64,000 bases of DNA from Macrosoma leucophasiata (Eukaryota; Arthropoda; Insecta; Lepidoptera; Hedylidae). Made by a program: the position numbers and the translations under genes. Position 1 is the stretch's first letter, and every line of letters starts with the position of its first letter. The DNA lies in the NCBI GenBank assembly GCA_036365455.1, contig JAWQUS010000030.1:6696001-6760000 (forward strand), given 5' to 3'. Under the pieces are notes generated by a model. The model was not told the origin of the DNA and did not search any database. It was given only the letters and a program-made list of their open reading frames with translations. Below are positions 45,201 to 56,524 of this stretch, piece after piece.

Positions 45201-48200
45201 TTGGACCAGCAGTGGACGGTTTCGGCTCAAGTGATGATGGTTTGATCAAAATACGACAGAACTCCATAATTTATCGGCACAGATAAACGATATAACGTTT
45301 GACATTTACAAAGATAATGAATTGAGAAAAATAATAGTTTACAATTAACTTACCATAACTCTGGATTCTTTGGATTTCTTAGCCTTGCCTTTTCCAATAC
45401 TGATCTGGCTTTAGTAACATGTTTCAGCTTCTCTTCTAGTCTGGACAGTAATATCCACAATGGAACGCATGTTGCACACTTTTTGAGCTGCAAATTAAGT
45501 TTGAAAATTGTTTTATAAACATGTAATTGGTATTTAGCTCGGAGCTCGCGGGTGTAGGCACCACCGCATTAACTAATATACTTGCCGCTAAAATGGTAGT
45601 GTTCAGCACTATCGTGTTCCGGTCGGGTGGTGATGTACGGCCCTGTAACTTCCGGCACAGACGCATAACGCATAACCACATAGAAGTGGTAACGCATCTG
45701 CACTTTGACCTTGGTCTTTGTGTGGGTGTATATAGGCTGCAGTCATCACTTAACTGCATGCTTGTTTGCCACCTTCATTACAAAAAAAAAAACGATAGTC
45801 TGCATCAGAGCCTCTTGCTCTAATATTGCACTTACCCCTTGTGAATAGGTGTTGTGAGCGTCATCATTTTTGCCCATCTGCTCTTCTATTTCCCCTTTCA
45901 TCATGTGGAGTTTTGCGTAATCACTAAACACCTTTATTGCTTCCTCCAAAAGTTTGAGTGCCACATCCAAATTGTTCAGTGCCCATTCCAGTTTTGCGGA
46001 TTTAATCATAACCTGAAGAATTTCTTATAATATTAAAATTTGATTCAGAAAATACTTCTTTATTACTTAAAACTTTATACAACGTGTTAGTTTTGCACCA
46101 TAGCTTCCCGAAAACCTCAAATACTATGGAGTGCATACATGCTCAAAAAAATATTTTAAAAAATCTAAGTCCAGTATTTTTGAGTTATGATGACTTTAAC
46201 ATGTAAGTCAAAATTAAATAACTAATTTCAAGGAGAATTTTCCGAAAAAAAATTGGAAAAAATCCCAGTAACACTGACGCCCGACGCGGACATCGAATTC
46301 AGGTCCCCAGCGTAACAGTAGTGGCCCTGTTACTACTAAGACTGATGTTACAGTTCAATGTTTGGTTCATATTTCCTTACAAGATGAACAAAACGAATTA
46401 GAGAGATATCATTTTCAGAAGTTATATTTTGTGAATGCCGAGTGATTTGTAAACATACTGAATATTTTGTTTTCCAAGATATGTAAATAAGGTTAAATTA
46501 TACTTACTCTAGGCGTAGGCGCAGAAGCGCGGGCCTTGGCTAGCAGGCGTCTCGCTCTATCGTACTCTTTGTTCTCACTCTCCAGCTTGACAGCTGCCAA
46601 CCAGATCTCCTCTGAATTAGGGTTCGCTTGGAAAGCCAGGGAGAGAATACCGCGGGCGGCCGGCACGTCACCTGTCGGGATAATAAGTATCTAATCAGTT
46701 AAAATATGAGTTTTACAAAATAAATGCACAGCATTTCATACAGTACCGATAATTTGAGCCAGCACTGAGCTGCACTGCGTTGGTCTTGAAAGTGTTTCCA
46801 TTGTGTATACAACAAATAAACAACAATATTCTTTACTGTACACGGATTAGGAATGAGATACAAATTATAGGAAAAAGCATAACTCGTAGCCAAAAACATA
46901 AATCGTTTTTAAAATTATAGCAAATAAAAACCCAGAGAGTGGTATCGAGCTGCATGGATATAACAATAGGAATATAATGAGAAATAATAGATTTGTCAAA
47001 AATTGATATAACAATAGGAAATTTTCCTATTGTTATATCAATTTTTGACAAATCTATTATTTCTCATTAGAAAATAATGGGTGTTGATAATTTGTATTTA
47101 TGTATTGTAAAACATTGGGCCACCACTCCAAACTATGAAAAAAGAATCAGGACTAAGTAAGCGGCATGCAACCATATTGCCTAAGTCGACGGGAATACGG
47201 AAGGAGCTTAGTCAAAGTAACTCACTTTTGAAAGATACTCGTAAATTATTAGTTAAAATACGCACGCACTGACCTGCCAACCACTTGGATTTTGCGCCCA
47301 TGAGCCACAAAACTTCGGACTTGGGGCAATGGGCCACAGCCCGTTGCAGTAAAGTTTCGAGACTGGCGCGAGTTCCGTGCTGTTTCTCTAAATAAGCTGC
47401 TCGTAACCATATTGATTTCTTCGAAGGGAACACGGAAAGAGCGTACCCGTATACTGCGCGTGCGCACTCGTAAGCGCCTTCGTTTGCACACTGTCGAAGA
47501 TTAATTTGCAAATTAGGTAAATAACAAACTCAAAACAAACTCAAACTCAAATACTAATACTTTGAACAGAATTTAACAATAACCGCGATAAATAATAATC
47601 TTGAAAACGGAACCAAACAGATATTAATACCTAAGTCCATTTATAATTTCACATTTTTTAGGACATAAAATGATGCCTGTATTAGGATACTGGAATAATA
47701 TTAGGATATTATTTATTATAATTGAACATTTTCACAAATTTTTGCGTAATGGTAAGTATATGTAAAATTTTATTTGTTTTGTTTAAACTACACATTTTGA
47801 AAATACTTACAGCTTCGGCATCTTCCATCCATGTGTGTTTTTGATCTTCCGGCTCAATGCCATGCCCTATTACTGATCGGATGATAGCCTGTTGAAAAAC
47901 GAATTATTTAATAAACAGAATAACCATCACCGTACAAGTTAACCATTGATTCAATAATAAAAACAAATAAATAAAATTAAATAATTAATTTACAGCTAAA
48001 ACGAACATGTGCTGCCTTGAAAATTATCCGATTCCTGACCCTATCCTCATCCAAGATGAGGGCAACCCAGAATCTTTTGTTGTGGAAATTTGAATGTTAA
48101 TATTGTGGGAGTGACTATTTTTAACTGGGAAAGGCTATTGTCCCGTTTGTCTTTCGGCTGAAATGATGCCCTTATATGAAAAGAGTAGAGTTTTGATCAA

Positions 48201-51200
48201 TCAATCAATTAAATAGTCATTACAAAAAAATAAAGTTCAAGCAACTTAAATTGTACACACGGTTTAACTGTTCCAACGAATGTAAAAAGGATTATTATAA
48301 CTTAAAAAGATTACCTGACAAGTATGAACCGCCCCAGATTTTTCCGCTTCCATTGCTTCCTTGAACCAGTGTTCACGGTTAATCTCCACCCCGTTAGCGC
48401 TCAGAGATGTGATAGCACGATCAATAATCTTCTCCACCATGTGAGTGTTGCCTGTAAACATACCAGAATGGATACATTTTTGGAAAATCATAAAAGAATA
48501 TTAGTAAACTGATACAAACTTTATGCCAAGCATGTTAAGTTTTATATATTTAGGCTTGTACAAGCTAACAATGACAGTTGTTGTATGATTTATTGCGCAA
48601 AAACTGTGGTTACACATGCTACATCATACTTGTGCAAATCTTAATTTGCACAGTGAAATGTAACGTGTCTGGCATTAGGCCTTGGACATCTATCTATATT
48701 ATCTATCTAAATTAAAAAATAGACTTAAAAGTTTGACCCCACCATCAGACAGAACTCGACCAAATAGGTCGAGTTCTGTCTGATGGTGGGGTCAAAAGTC
48801 TTAGGAATCGGCGTGCATGTATGAAGACAATGATGAAGGTAGACGAGGCACGAGAGGTTTGTCAGAACCGGGATGTCTGGCGCTCTACACTCTCTGCCTA
48901 CCCCGTTAGGGACCTGGCGTGAAGATACATACATACTTAAAAGTAGGGGGAAAGACATACAAAGAAAGCAAGTAAAATCAAATAATATATTTGAACTACT
49001 ACACTCTACAATGACAGTGGGCTTTTAAGCACTGCAGTCAGTAATATTAGACCCTTTAAGATTGTATTTGCTATATCTAACTATCAATAACAAAATAAAA
49101 ACACTATTAGTTACTAACCATGAGCTTCTTCCAATTTAGCAGCTGTAACCCAAATCTGCCTATCAGTTGGTATATTCTCGCGTGCCTTATTAAGGACTTT
49201 CCTTGCATTTTCATACGTCTCCAATCTTGCCAAGGCCAGCCAGAGCTCTACACTAGTTGGGCAACATTCCACGGCTCTGGATAGAAGTATACGCGCGTCT
49301 TCTGGATTTTCTAGTTCAACAGCTGCTTTCCACAAGCGCACTGAGTTTGGGATGTGTTCAAGAGCTTTGCGGTATACGCGCCGTTTTGCCTGTAAGTAAT
49401 GTATACATACGTCATTTTCAAATACTTATACTGTCGCAAGATTTGTGTGATTCAAGCGTGGGTAAATAATAATGTTAAGTAGACCTCAAGGTCATATCAT
49501 CAGCACCACGTTTTATCCGCAACTCAGAAATGCATGAATACTTGGAAATGCCCACCATATCTAAAGAAGCAAGACGCTACTCATTAAAGTACAGAGACCG
49601 TCTCAAAACTCACCCAAACCCACTCTCTGCACCACTGCTCCAGCCAAGCATTAGTAGACTGAAACGAGCCAATGTGCTGTCTTAATACGGTGAGCTGGGA
49701 CACTAGTCATATCTCGCCCAACCGTCTTCATCACTGCACCCCTCTGCTTTTAATTAAATGAGACTGATCGCAGATTCAAGAGGAAAAAAAAAGTAGACCA
49801 TAAAGCTGTCTGCAGATCCATGCCACAGTATCACAGACTGACCCTACTTCATGGTCTCAACTAGGTCCTACCATAGAAACCTAGGTCTCATACTCAGGCC
49901 TAGTCACATGAAATCTACTACCTACTACCCGTACTATTAGGTTTCCATACCTTGGTCTCATGCTCCAAGTCGGCAGCCTTGGCCCACACTCGCACACTAT
50001 GCGGCAGGTTCCTGGCGGCGTGCGCGATGACCGCCCGCGCGGTGTCTGGTGGCTGTAGCCGCGCTGCTTCCAACCATAACTCCTCACTGCTCGGGTTCAC
50101 TTCGCATCCTTTCATTATTAGGTTGCGCGCAGATTGCACTTTACCTACAAGCAGTGAAATTACAACACTGTACAAAAACCCGAACTACTCTCCGCCGCGT
50201 AACGACCCTAGTACGACCCGCGTGTCGTTATTCCGGTTACCACCAACCGATTACTAGAGCAAAAGTTACTCCGCCCCTAATCGCATATATATGTCTTATG
50301 TGTCTCCTCGCAACGTCTTAAGCTGAGGAGCAGACCCACGGGGGTCTCCCTTAGGCAGCTACGTAAATTCATTTAGGCTAAGAGCCCTATGTGCTAGCCA
50401 ATTGTCCGGTGAAGTAGACTAGTGCCGCCTTCACAAGCCCATTAAGAAAAACATGCATCATCACTCCCACCTGGCACATAGATAAAAGTTTTTAACTTGG
50501 GTTAAAAACTTTTATCTATGTGCCAGTGGCTATGCATTACGATATAACCAGAACATGCTAGAGAACTATCTAAGAGAATAACAACACATAGAGATGAGTA
50601 AATTTTAGAAATTAAAAAAAAATGGGAAGCAAAACTTTAACTTAGTGCAGAAAACGAACCAGCAACCTCAGGAAAACTACTCCAGCCGCTTTACAACTAA
50701 GCTACCAATTTCTCTTTCCCATTTTGATTTAACCGATTCGGGATTTGTGAATGACATTCATTTTATTTCAATGACATCCATTGATAACTAATTAAAATTT
50801 TTATTAGGATGTCCTCAAAATAATTATGTGGGAATTAGATCAACTTTTACAAGTAAAAATTCAATAAAATCAAACCTGTAACTTCTTCTAATCTTGCACT
50901 GGCAATCCAAGCAGGTGGGTGATTTGGATTTGTTTCTCTCACAGATTTGAGCAGCAGCCTAGCTTTCTTTATATCATTGATATCACCACCATATGTAGGA
51001 ATCATGGACTGCAGATCAGTTAGGTAGCCTTTGGGATCCACAACAGTTTGTCCAGTTACTGAGTCGGAGACTTGAGACAACTTGACAGTCATTAAGGTGT
51101 TTCTGGCTTGACCGATTTTCCTTAAATCCAGATCACCTAAAAATTTCCATTTGTTCACTTATTATAAATGTAGTAAACGTAAATAAAAATATCTACTCTA

Positions 51201-54081
51201 ACGGCCAAATACTCAAACGTCTTACGTCTTAAATCTAAGTGGGACTTAAAAGTCTTCTGTCTTTATAAAACACGCTCAAACGATAGAGATAGCGCACATT
51301 TGAGGGTTGCCTAAAATTGAGTGACGTTTGAGTATTCGGCCATAAAACTCTCAAGTTCTTGAGGATCGAGCGGACTTAATCGTCGACGTAACAATAGAAA
51401 ATCAATTGCAATATTTTTCTCGTGAGCTGATAGGTATTAACTACTCTTAAGAGGTAGGGCACAGTTACGATATTATAACTATTTAAGTTTGTGAGGATGT
51501 AAAGAATTTTCCTACTCATTCAATTAAATAGATTTGTATGAAATCATACAATCTATCAAAGTAATAATTAATATTGTTTAACTTGGTGTTGGTAACTTCT
51601 GCAAGAAACAATGCTGCAGTTAAGGGTAATATCTCAATACACATAAAGCAAAACTTTGATAAAATATAATCTTACCAGAAGGTGTCAACATTCCAGGAGT
51701 GGCAACACCAGGCATCATAGATGCCAGACCAGATCCAGGATCAATGGAGGAACTTGATTCTCCACCCAAGTTCCGAGAGAGCACACTATCAGGCAAGGGA
51801 GTGAACTTCTCTGCTCTTGGATTGCGCTGTTTTCTGTTACGAGCATCCCCCACCTCTGGTATAGATGCCCATTCATCTTCTGATACCATTTTTAATTCAC
51901 GCTTCAAATCTGAGAATTGTTGCTGTATTTTGGGTCTATAAGAAAAAATAAAAACATAAGTCAATTTCTCAATGTTTCATTATACAAGTTATGATACTCA
52001 TATTATTGATGAAAAAACATCTGAATGTGTATTTTTTTTTGTTTCCTGTTGTTTTTTGTTTTCTTTTTATATAAATGTTAAGGTACTCCAATCACTGGAT
52101 TTTAGTAGAATTACTTAAGTAACATCACAAAAATAATTAATCAAACCCAGGACCCCAGCATAGTAGTAGTGGCCTGCTACCACTAGGTTAATGTGGCAGT
52201 AAAAAAAAGGCTTAAAAACACTTAAGCAAATGGGTATAAGAACATGAAATATTTGAAAAATAATTAATCTCCATTTAATACTACAAGTATACATATAATT
52301 ATTTTGTAGCAAACAATTTTACCTTTCTTGACGATATCTCTCCAAATCTTCTTTGAGTCGTTTTTCCCTGTACTCTTTTCTTTTTTCATCCATTCTTTTG
52401 TCAATTGATTCATAAATTGCATCGGCTTCTGCATCATCTTTATCATAAGGGTCCTATAGTTCATATCAACAAATTATGTACACAAATGAGAATTATTAAG
52501 CAGTAAAAGTACAATACTCAACTATACTAATATTATAAAGCTGAAGAGTTTGTTTGTTTGTTTGAACGCACTAATCTCAGGAACTACTGATCGGATTTGG
52601 AAGATTCTTTCAGTGTTAGATAGCCCATTTATCGAGGCAGGTTTTAGGCAATAACATTACGCTAAGACGAATATGAGGGGGTAGGCAACATTACAATCGC
52701 GCGAAGCCGGGGCGTGCCGCTAGTCAAGAAATAATGCACATCGAGCTTAGGAAGGAAACAATTGGCTAGTTTCAACTTCATTGAACATTATCTCTGTTGC
52801 TGTCTGCCTATGTAAGCACTGATGGTACAGTATTGGTCAAAATTTGATCAAAATGGTTGATAAAGGTCACACAGGTGTGTGTGAAAGAAATAATGGAATA
52901 CAAAGCCAAAATTAGCTAAAATCTCTTTCTTAAAATCGATGTGTAATATTATTTGAAATAAATTATGTTTTTTTTCATCAAATAACACAGATAACTACCA
53001 CATTTAAATGTGCATATAAAACAACAACTCTAGCTGTTTCCCACAACTGTTTGTGAGCTATTTGTGGCGAGAGTATAACAGACAAATAGACATAATTAGT
53101 TTCACATTTATTTTATGTGTATGGATGAATTATTTTGTGAATAAATAAGTTGAACCAAAAAGTTCAAGCATAGATACTGACCTTTGAAAACAAAGATCCA
53201 CTGTAACCTGAGAATTCATCATAATTGGAGTCATTCAAGTCTTCATCATCGTCTTCTTCTTCATTTTTTTTACGTTTTGCAGCCGGTGGTGCATGGCGAT
53301 CATCCCTAGAATAATTTTATAGTATTATATGTTTAAAAGCCAACAAAGGTGTTTACAGTATTAATCTTTGAAAACTCTACTTTAGCTCAAAAAATAGTAA
53401 GTACACATCTTCACAAATAAATAAAATTGGAGCGTCTGTCTGTAATATTAAAATAACCGCTTTTTAATAAATGCATATGTATGTATACACGGTACATATG
53501 CCAAAACATGTTTTACAATTTTTGTCTATCTATCTGTCTGTTTGGCGGGGCTAATCTTGGGAACGGCTGGACCGATTTTGACAGGACTTTCACTGGCAGA
53601 TAGCTGATGTAATAAGGAGTAACTTAGGCTACTTTTATCTCCATACATACCTACATACAAATAGGTAGAATTGGAGTGTATCCGACTTTGACGGGACTTC
53701 CACGGGTAGGTAGCTGATGTAATAAGAAGTAACTTAGGCTACTTTTATCTCCATACATCGCTGTAGATACTAAACAATCATATTTTTTCTCACGTGGACG
53801 AAGTCGCGGGCACAGCTAGTACGCAATATAAATAAAAGTACTTACGAGACATCATTGGCATCTCTCGCAGGACCGATATCAGACCGTGTTGTAAAACCAG
53901 TGGCACTGGAATAAAAGAACACAATTCATAGATTATTAATTAAAGGCAACATTACTATAAAATACAATAAAAACGCAAATACTAACCCTCTACCAACTCC
54001 AGCCACATAACCTAAAGGTGCAGGTATTCCAAGGAAGTGTTTCTTGTTCTTATTAACAAACGCTTGTGGTGGCACAGACAT
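42292..54081 (-). CDS. PRPF6: pre-mRNA-processing factor 6 (U5 snRNP/tri-snRNP scaffold)
   Basis: Seventeen exons on the minus strand: 54081-53987, 53905-53846, 53305-53182, 52453-52323, 51935-51676, 51136-50876, 50144-49951, 49389-49119, 48451-48315, 47888-47811, 47490-47274, 46671-46508, 46012-45836, 45487-45354, 44700-44550, 43412-43302, 42516-42292. All phases join; 929 residues against 941 in human. PRPF6 bridges U5 and U4/U6 in the tri-snRNP of the nuclear spliceosome. The N-terminal PRP1_N region starts [20 protein letters not shown] and includes [19 protein letters not shown] and [16 protein letters not shown] run of HAT/TPR-like helical repeats fills the C-terminal two thirds, e.g. 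[33 protein letters not shown] and [14 protein letters not shown]. The last 20 residues diverge from vertebrates. Introns hold many repeats, and three partial copies of its own exons lie in or beside the gene. Confidence 0.96.
42641..42963 (+). mobile_element. Helitron-like repeat, family 2
   Basis: Starts near ATAAATAAAATTGGAGTG, includes GACCGATTTTGACGGGACAT and GTAACTTAGGCTACTTTTAT, ends GGACGAAGTCGCGGGCGTAG. The terminal CTAG is mutated. Sister copies lie at 53415-53819 and 57757-58157. Confidence 0.55.
43522..43671. mobile_element. fold-back MITE
   Basis: TAAGCCTGGGTTGCATCACG on the left, near-complement TCGTGGTGCAACCTAGGCTTA on the right; arms of about 55 bases with a short centre, in a PRPF6 intron. 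Confidence 0.7.
43912..44246. mobile_element. MITE with GACCCCC interior (hAT-like ends)
   Basis: The left end, AGAGGTTTCCAAACT, is a degenerate complement of the right end, CTTTGGGAATCACTG. The interior repeats TAGACCCCC and GACCCCCA. An internal copy of the end motif at 44065-44081 suggests an internal duplication or nested insertion. Confidence 0.5.
44785..44960. repeat. dispersed repeat fragment
   Basis: Contains CAACCGAGTCGAAACGTCGG and CCAATATCTATATCGCGTCA, motifs that look like a retroelement end, but I cannot assign it. Confidence 0.3.
45059..45160. repeat. short repeat, family D
   Basis: GGAGCTCGCGGGCGTAGGCA and CACCACCGCATTACCTAATA; nearly the same sequence at 45537-45620 and a diverged copy at 62656-62760. 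Confidence 0.55.
45164..45200 (-). pseudogene. fragment copied from PRPF6 exon 45836-46012
   Basis: The plus-strand sequence TTCTTCTATTTCCCTCTTCA followed by TCACGTGGAG matches exon bases 45876-45910 at about 29 of 33 positions. It has no splice signals and sits next to the family D repeat in the following intron. Confidence 0.55.
45537..45790. repeat. composite repeat (family D plus a second unit)
   Basis: 45537-45620 is family D. 45626-45790, with CACTTTGACCTTGGTCTTTG and GGCTGCAGTCATCACTTAAC, matches 3061-3179 in the opposite orientation, and its tail resembles 62840-62900. Confidence 0.55.
46240..46390 (-). mobile_element. SINE-like repeat, family C
   Basis: On the minus strand: GTAGTAACAGGGCCACTACT, GTTACGCTGGGGACCTGAAT and a TTTTTTCC tail. 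Parts recur at 52140-52200 (-) and 63103-63240 (+). Confidence 0.5.
46975..47069. repeat. perfect 95-base palindrome in a PRPF6 intron
   Basis: 47-base arms, identical as complements, around one central T at 47022. A second direct copy of the segment ATATAACAATAGGAA lies just outside, at 46958-46972. No transposon ends or target duplication seen. Confidence 0.9.
48732..48796. repeat. perfect palindrome, 30-base arms
   Basis: Arm starts TTTGACCCCACCATCAGACA; exact complement after the five-base spacer AAATA. In a PRPF6 intron. Confidence 0.88.
48858..48935. repeat. short dispersed repeat (GGGGTAGGCAGAG family, inverted)
   Basis: GTCAGAACCGGGATGTCTGG, then CTCTCTGCCTACCCCGTTAG; almost identical to 35768-35850. 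Confidence 0.55.
49490..49793 (+). mobile_element. Jockey-type LINE, 3' fragment with poly(A) tail
   Basis: Plus-strand frame reads [20 protein letters not shown], then [18 protein letters not shown] and RLKRANVLS before a stop, the usual end of a Jockey-clade ORF2. It closes with AAGAGGAAAAAAAAA. It lies antisense within a PRPF6 intron. Confidence 0.75.
50320..50450. repeat. dispersed repeat fragment (also near 60640)
   Basis: TGTCCGGTGAAGTAGACTAG here and TGCCCGGTGAAGTAGACTAG at about 60673 mark a shared unit that I cannot classify. Confidence 0.4.
50471..50526. repeat. perfect palindrome, 26-base arms
   Basis: CTGGCACATAGATAAAAGTT starts the arm; exact complement after TTGG. In a PRPF6 intron. 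Confidence 0.88.
50601..50725 (-). mobile_element. degenerate tRNA-derived SINE, family A
   Basis: Minus-strand head with TTGTAAAGCGGCTGGAGTAG and the family flank TAAATTTTAGAAATTAAAAA on the left. Confidence 0.5.
51202..51342. mobile_element. MITE with about 20-base inverted ends
   Basis: CGGCCAAATACTCAAACGTC at the left end and its near-complement GACGTTTGAGTATTCGGCC at the right, in a PRPF6 intron. Confidence 0.6.
52140..52200 (-). mobile_element. SINE-like fragment, family C
   Basis: Minus strand: CCTAGTGGTAGCAGGCCACT, ATGCTGGGGTCCTGGG; same head as 63103-63180. Confidence 0.5.
52526..52723 (+). mobile_element. Helitron-like repeat
   Basis: ACTAATATTATAAAGCTGAA start, CGGATTTGGAAGATTCTTTC middle, and a GC end CGCGAAGCCGGGGCGTGCCG finishing CTAG. 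Confidence 0.55.
53415..53819 (+). mobile_element. Helitron-like repeat, family 2, with internal partial duplication
   Basis: Same start as 42641. The block from TTGACAGGACTTTCAC to ACTTTTATCTCCATACAT occurs twice in succession (about 53576-53648 and 53688-53757). Ends GAAGTCGCGGGCACAGCTAG. Confidence 0.6.
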
Positions 54082-54639
54082 TTTAATAACTTTCAAACAA
54101 TCACAAAATCATTAAGAATGTTAGCTTCAGAGATGCAAACAAAAATTACCTTTATTAGGTATTTTCTATTTACTATAGGTAAATACAGAAATTTTGTTTT
54201 TTTTTTCTAATATTGCCTACAAGCCTGTTTTTTTTCGCCACGGACTAAATTGACACATGCAAATGTCAATTTCCAAAATAATGATACCAGCTTTCTAGTA
54301 TTAGTGTTGTACGACACCGGTTTTATGAATCGTTACTTTTGTTACACTAGACAATTTTTTTTAAAATTATGGTTGCTATGGAGTATCACAAATTTAATTT
54401 AAATTACTTATTGCACTAAGTAAACACGACAATTATTTATTTGTTGTTGAAGAATACGCAATAACAAGTTTTTAACAGGAACTACACAAGAAATAGGTCG
54501 ACGTACTGTAGCTATTAATGCCATAAAAACGAAAATACGGCGCCATTTTGAATACACTCCATTCGTCCTTCAACCTCCGAAATGCGATTTTACGGGCAAA
54601 AAACATGATAATGAACGCGTATTCGTACATGTTCATTAT
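54082..54639. promoter_or_regulatory. 5' flank of PRPF6
   Basis: The promoter should lie here. I see no TATA box and no TATCGATA; no core element can be named. Confidence 0.3.
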
Positions 54640-54990
54640 CCTCCCGGCTGGTGTAGAACGCAAGCGATCTACTCGATTAAGCGATACGGGTGCGGTCGGG
54701 TGTGTGACGGGTGACCACTAGTGGCAAATTAAAATGCGCATTTTCGTGCTTCGGAGAGCAGGACGCCGACGGTCCCGGTTGCTGTCGACAGATAGCAGTC
54801 GTTAAACCTTGTCGGAGGCTTTATGGGCGGTTTGAAAACATCCGACAGCGGGTTGGCCACTAACCCTTGCAAGTAACTCCACCAACCCGCATTGGAGCAG
54901 CGTGGTGGAGTAAGCTCCAGACCTCCTATCAAGAAGGGGAGAGACTAGTGCCCAGCAGTGGGACGTTTCAAGGGTTGCTATTATTATTAT
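54640..54990. mobile_element. LINE-type 3' tail
   Basis: GC-richer block with CAACCCGCATTGGAGCAGCG, GTGCCCAGCAGTGGGACGTT and a trinucleotide (TATTAT) end, the form of a lepidopteran non-LTR element tail. No coding frame left. Confidence 0.5.
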
Positions 54991-55110
54991 GTCATCTGCT
55001 TCCTCTTCCTCTTCGTCATCCTCTTCCTCATAAAAATATCCACTTCCTCATCCGCATCCTCTAAATTGGCGCATCACAATTCCTCTTCCTCCTCCTCTTC
55101 CTCATAATCA
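54990..55110. repeat. degenerate CTTCCT pyrimidine repeat
   Basis: Clusters of CTTCCTCTTCCTCTTC and CCTCTTCCTCAT with interruptions; possibly expanded from the tail of the adjacent element. Confidence 0.7.
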
Positions 55111-55389
55111 CTTCATCAACAACCCTAGAAACAATATACAATTCCTTAGATATTCTTTAGAAGTCTGATGTAATTTTATTAAGATTGTTTTTAAGCAAAT
55201 AAGACTGTTTGGTCTCTTGAATAAAATAAAATAAAAATTATTACTGAAAAACAATACTAGATTGTAAATTACGTAAAGTTACGGTAGTGGCACATCACTA
55301 TTAATGATTCCGAAAAACTACAGACCAGCCACACAGCTTATGTCAATTTAGTCCGTACCGAAAAAAAACAGACTTAGGGATGGAGTACC

Positions 55390-55515
55390 AAGATCGAATA
55401 ATCGGAACATCGATCTTTTAGACCGTAAAAATCGATTATTTAAATCGATCCGCAGCACCGGATCGATCTAGCGAAGCGATACTATGCATGCCTGGAAAAT
55501 TGAAGATCGATCTTT
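55390..55515. repeat. cluster of ATCGAT/GATCGATC motifs
   Basis: At least five ATCGAT or AATCGATT words within about 125 bases (e.g. GGATCGATCTAGCG, AAGATCGATCTTTTTG). A sparser similar group lies at 32087-32150. It could be a repeat or a set of protein sites; no gene starts beside it. Confidence 0.5.
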
Positions 55516-55866
55516 TTGTTTCATTACATTATAGGAAGCGTATAGTACACAGTAAAAAGAGGCACGACACATAAATTCATAAAATAACATTTAGGAAGTT
55601 AGGGTCCTTATTTAGGGCGACAGGCGCGGCTCCGTCAGCCTAACCCTAACTCCCGTACTACCGGGCAATGTAATAGCATTCAGGGAGTTAGGGCGCTCAG
55701 TCGCCATCACAGCATCATACGAGCAGAGTGAACGGACATCCGTATCATATGAAACAAACTGTGAAATTATTTACGATGTCGTTTGATGAAGAAAAGGATA
55801 TTCTTAATAACATTATAGAATTGTAATATTTTTATTTTTCGCATAATCACATGAAAAATTGGTTAA

Positions 55867-55945
55867 GGACTGTTAGTGGTGAAGCAGCTGGACTGGTTAT
55901 CCTGAGGTCGCAGGTTCGATTCCTGCCTGAAGTCATTTTTTTCTT
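55867..55945 (+). mobile_element. tRNA-derived SINE, family A
   Basis: AGCAGCTGGACTGGTTATCC and GGTCGCAGGTTCGATTCCTG, with the TTCTTTCCATTTTC tail. Only the 3' half of the tRNA-like head is well kept. Confidence 0.55.
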
Positions 55946-56524
55946 TCCATTTTCTTACATTTTTAGAATTGCAGGAATTTGTAAGGATATACCGTATTTA
56001 TGGCAAAAAGAAGACAGTAAATAAAAACACGAGTAAATGTTCTTTAATATTGATACAATTAATTTATAAAAAATTGATGAACAAGATGCTGCAACCAAAA
56101 CAGGAAAAGCTACTATTTGTTGCTTAAACAATCTTGAAGCCATTATAGCAAGCATGCAGGACGTGTTAGTGTTGTCGTCGTGTGACCGTCGCGTCGCTCT
56201 GAACTGAGTTTCCCTTTCGACCGAATAGTGTAATACTGCAAAGGACTCTCAACATGGGCGTCGCCAGGGGGTGGCAGAAGGGGGCGATTATGACAAGTAA
56301 GTAACTAGGTAGGTAGGTAGGTTTAGTATAAAAATATATTACATATAATACAAATAGAATTTTTTTATGTATAACAATATTGTATTCAATTTGCGATGAA
56401 TATATTTCACAATTCAAAAAATCGATGAAAACTAATTATGTTGACATAGTGGTCAACTATGTAAATTTTAAGACCATTATTCATTTAAATCATCCAGAAG
56501 GTTACCATGAAACTTTAATTTATT

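Noticed and set aside
44994..45759. Two similar minus-strand frames sharing AVVPTPASS
   Set aside because: They come from two copies of a short repeat in PRPF6 introns, not from a gene family.
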